From: Marinilabiliaceae bacterium JC040
GTDB taxonomy: Bacteria; Bacteroidota; Bacteroidia; Bacteroidales; Marinifilaceae
Direction: 5' to 3'
NCBI GenBank assembly: GCA_022496785.1
Contig: SNAP01000001.1
Coordinates: 124,001-188,000, forward strand
Length of the DNA stretch: 64,000 nucleotides
In this document: positions 62,002 to 64,000 of the stretch, one piece after another
How the letters are laid out: the number at the start of each line of letters is the position of its first letter
Numbering within the stretch: position 1 is the first letter of the stretch
Notes under the pieces: model-generated
The model's database searches: none
Told to the model about the DNA's origin: nothing
What the model saw: only the letters and a program-made list of their open reading frames with translations
Position numbers and translations under genes: made by a program

Positions 62002-63918
62002 ATGTGTGGAATTGTAGGAATATATCAAAACAGTATTAATAACGAATCTCTCGTAGATAGGATGCTTAATATAATTGAGCATAGAGGTCCAGATGAAAAA
62101 TCTATTTTTCAATATGGTAAGTTTACTATTGGTCATAGAAGGTTATCTATCATAGATTTACAAACAGGAAGTCAGCCTATATTCAATGAAGATAAATCTG
62201 TTTGCGTAATTCTAAATGGAGAAATATATAATTACAAATCTATTCGTAAGGAACTTGAAGATAAAGGACATCTTTTCTATACAAATACAGATACAGAAAT
62301 TCTTGTCCATCTATATGAAGAATACAAATACGATTTTATTAACAAACTAAATGGAATCTTTGCTTTTGCAATATTAGATATGAATGACAATTCATTAATG
62401 TTAGCAAGAGATCATTTTGGGGTTAAACCTCTTCATTACTACAATAAAAACAATACGTTTATTTTTGGATCAGAACAAAAATCTATTCTATTACACCCTA
62501 GTGTTAATAAAGAAATAAATATACACGCTCTACACTCTCATCTTAACCTTAGATATACTCAATCTGAACAAACTCTGTTCAACGGCATACATCGGTTAGC
62601 TCCTGCTCATTATGCTATATACAAGAACAATAATCTTAGTATTCATAGATATTGGGAACTTAAACCAACAATAGATAATAATATTAGAGAAGATGAAGCA
62701 AAAGAAAAACTAAACTATCTATTAAAACAATCTATTAAAAGACAATTAGTTAGTGATGTTCCTGTTGGTGTATATTTATCTGGAGGATTAGATTCATCTG
62801 CTATAGTTCAAAAGATGCATGAGCTAGGTGTTGAGAATATAAATACTTTCACCCTTGGATTTAACGAACCAACTGATGAATTTGGAGATGCTAAACGAAT
62901 AGCTGACTATTTTGGAACTAATCATAGAACTCAAACTCTTTCTATGAATCCTCTTGAAATTCTTCCAAAAGTTATATGGCATGCTGAAGAACCTAAAATA
63001 AACCTTATACAAGGATTTAAAATGTCCTCTTTTGTTAAACCCTATGCTTCTGTTGTTCTTGGTGGACTTGGTGGAGACGAGCTTTTTGCTGGATACGATA
63101 TTCACAAATTTATTTATCCATTCAATTCTCTTCACTCTCACATTCCATACTGGTTACAGAAAGTTATGAGATTAAAATCTGATATACTATATAAAATACA
63201 AAATGCCTCTAATACTCTACGTTTCGATGAATACAGAAGAGGTATGCAAATGCTTCTTTCTATAGGTAATATTGAAAAATTCTACCTAATAATGAGAAAC
63301 ACGTGGGATTATGATAAAGGAGCATACAAGAATATTTATTCTAAAGATTTTATAAACAAGAATAGTATATACAACGAAAAAACATATAAAGAATTTGAAA
63401 ATCTCTTTACTAAAAAGAATACTAAAGATGCCCTTCAAGATGTATTAAAAGCTGAGTTTCAATCTAAGATGCTCAACGACTATCTTCTTACAAATGATAG
63501 AATGTCTATGGCACATTCTGTAGAAGAAAGAGTCCCTTTTCTAGATAGAGATTTAGTAGATTTTGCATTTTCTTTACCTTCTAAACTCAAAATAAAGAAT
63601 AATACCACTAAATATCTCTTTAGAAAAGCTATGGAAGATAAACTTCCACCTAAAATAATAAGTAAAAAGAAATGGGGATTTACTGTCAACCCATATCTTC
63701 AATTCAAGAAAGATTTAAAAGAAGTAGCAGAAAGAGAATTAACACCTGAGTTTGTAAAACAACAAGGAATTTTCAATTATAAATACATAAAGAAAATTCT
63801 AGATTATCCTCCACATCCAAAATTAAGATGGCACTATAATTATATATGGATTGCTGTTGGTTTAGCTATGTGGCAGAAAATGTTCATTGACAGTAATGAC
63901 TTTTCAAAACATATATAA
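62002..63918 (+). CDS. asnB: asparagine synthase (glutamine-hydrolysing), glycan-locus type
   Basis: A 638-aa amidotransferase. The glutaminase domain begins with the obligatory Cys2 (MCGIVGIYQN), then IEHRGPDEKS, GHRRLSIIDL and LNGEIYNY; the ATP-pyrophosphatase domain has VPVGVYLSGGLDSSAI (P-loop) and LGGLGGDELFAGYD. The C-terminal segment (KWGFTVNPYL, YIWIAVGLAMWQKMF) is the standard end for this family. Full length. In polysaccharide loci such homologues amidate uronic acids (e.g. glucuronamide) rather than aspartate; the C5-epimerase nearby makes that plausible. Cys2 fixes the start codon. Confidence 0.93.
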   Translation: MCGIVGIYQNSINNESLVDRMLNIIEHRGPDEKSIFQYGKFTIGHRRLSIIDLQTGSQPIFNEDKSVCVILNGEIYNYKSIRKELEDKGHLFYTNTDTEILVHLYEEYKYDFINKLNGIFAFAILDMNDNSLMLARDHFGVKPLHYYNKNNTFIFGSEQKSILLHPSVNKEINIHALHSHLNLRYTQSEQTLFNGIHRLAPAHYAIYKNNNLSIHRYWELKPTIDNNIREDEAKEKLNYLLKQSIKRQLVSDVPVGVYLSGGLDSSAIVQKMHELGVENINTFTLGFNEPTDEFGDAKRIADYFGTNHRTQTLSMNPLEILPKVIWHAEEPKINLIQGFKMSSFVKPYASVVLGGLGGDELFAGYDIHKFIYPFNSLHSHIPYWLQKVMRLKSDILYKIQNASNTLRFDEYRRGMQMLLSIGNIEKFYLIMRNTWDYDKGAYKNIYSKDFINKNSIYNEKTYKEFENLFTKKNTKDALQDVLKAEFQSKMLNDYLLTNDRMSMAHSVEERVPFLDRDLVDFAFSLPSKLKIKNNTTKYLFRKAMEDKLPPKIISKKKWGFTVNPYLQFKKDLKEVAERELTPEFVKQQGIFNYKYIKKILDYPPHPKLRWHYNYIWIAVGLAMWQKMFIDSNDFSKHI

Positions 63919-63937
63919 TTCAAATAATTAAGAATAA

Positions 63938-64000
63938 ATGAAATACTCTATTATAATTGCTGTTTATAATCGATTAGACGAAGTTAAAGAACTACTTTCA
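63938..64000 (+). CDS. glycosyltransferase family 2, N-terminal fragment (runs off the window)
   Basis: The window ends inside this gene: only the first 21 residues are visible (MKYSIIIAVYNRLDEVKELL, then Ser). The pattern hydrophobic-strand plus VYNR is the classic start of GT-A family 2 glycosyltransferases. It begins 19 nt after asnB and is presumably part of the same glycan operon. Confidence 0.8.
   Translation, partial: MKYSIIIAVYNRLDEVKELLS

Noticed and set aside
1-64000. CRISPR array, prophage or insertion sequence
   Set aside because: No regularly spaced direct repeats with unique spacers, no transposase or integrase, and no phage structural gene was seen.

Overview
The window is chromosomal DNA from an AT-rich (roughly 70% A+T by eye), anaerobic or fermentative member of the Bacteroidota, most likely Bacteroidales. 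Evidence for this is the S46 dipeptidyl peptidase, a T9SS-type C-terminal sorting domain, SPII lipoproteins followed by outer-membrane barrels, a bS16 protein with a long acidic/Ala-rich tail, the families DUF3857, DUF4270, DUF4834, DUF5723 and PCMD, almost no Shine-Dalgarno sequences, and promoters of the Bacteroidota type (TTTG, 18-21 nt, TAnnTTTG). An [FeFe]-hydrogenase maturase (HydE), an ADP-forming acetate-CoA ligase and an acetyl-CoA hydrolase/transferase family enzyme point to fermentation with hydrogen and acetate (or butyrate) output. No phage, insertion sequence or CRISPR array is visible; this is a mostly vertical core-genome segment.

Layout. 1-6.7 kb: partial S46 peptidase, rlmN, a Spy-like periplasmic protein, and two tandem DUF3857/transglutaminase-like proteins (one apparently catalytically dead). 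6.9-12.7 kb: a TonB-dependent receptor paired with a CbiK-type chelatase lipoprotein whose sequence order is circularly permuted, then a secreted M6 metalloprotease with a T9SS tail. 12.8-18 kb: tRNA-Lys, an orphan HipB-like XRE regulator with striking palindromes, small membrane proteins, rpsP-rimM, an 11-bp-periodic repeat element, a membrane-anchored GyrI-like protein and a CPBP protease. 18-31 kb: housekeeping (acetate-CoA ligase, aspartokinase, ileS with a swapped GxHH signature, a DksA-like protein, lspA, topA, ppiD). 31-38 kb: PCMD lipoprotein plus barrel, tRNA-Leu, a heptosyltransferase-like GT9, CoA-transferase, dGTPase, DUF4834. 38-44 kb: a three-gene envelope operon of unknown function (inner-membrane-anchored propeller protein, lipoprotein, barrel). 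44-57 kb: hydE, the glycogen-synthase-like/DUF4270/glmS operon, yraN, osmC-like, an SDR, prfA, pyrF, a Na/Pi cotransporter, glyS. 57-64 kb: a small missed membrane protein, an ECF sigma factor with a membrane partner, and the beginning of a surface-glycan locus (GT4, glucuronyl C5-epimerase, asparagine synthase, GT2).

Most remarkable observations: (1) the lipoprotein at 9017-10075 carries the C-terminal CbiK segment, including the second metal-binding His, in front of the rest of the domain, that is, a circular permutation; (2) IleRS has GIHH instead of HxGH; (3) a 100-bp element at 16085-16184 with exact 11-bp direct repeats and alternative hairpins; (4) tandem perfect palindromes beside an orphan antitoxin-like regulator; (5) an uncharacterised inner membrane-lipoprotein-barrel operon. 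Family assignments were made by recognition of sequence motifs without database searches.
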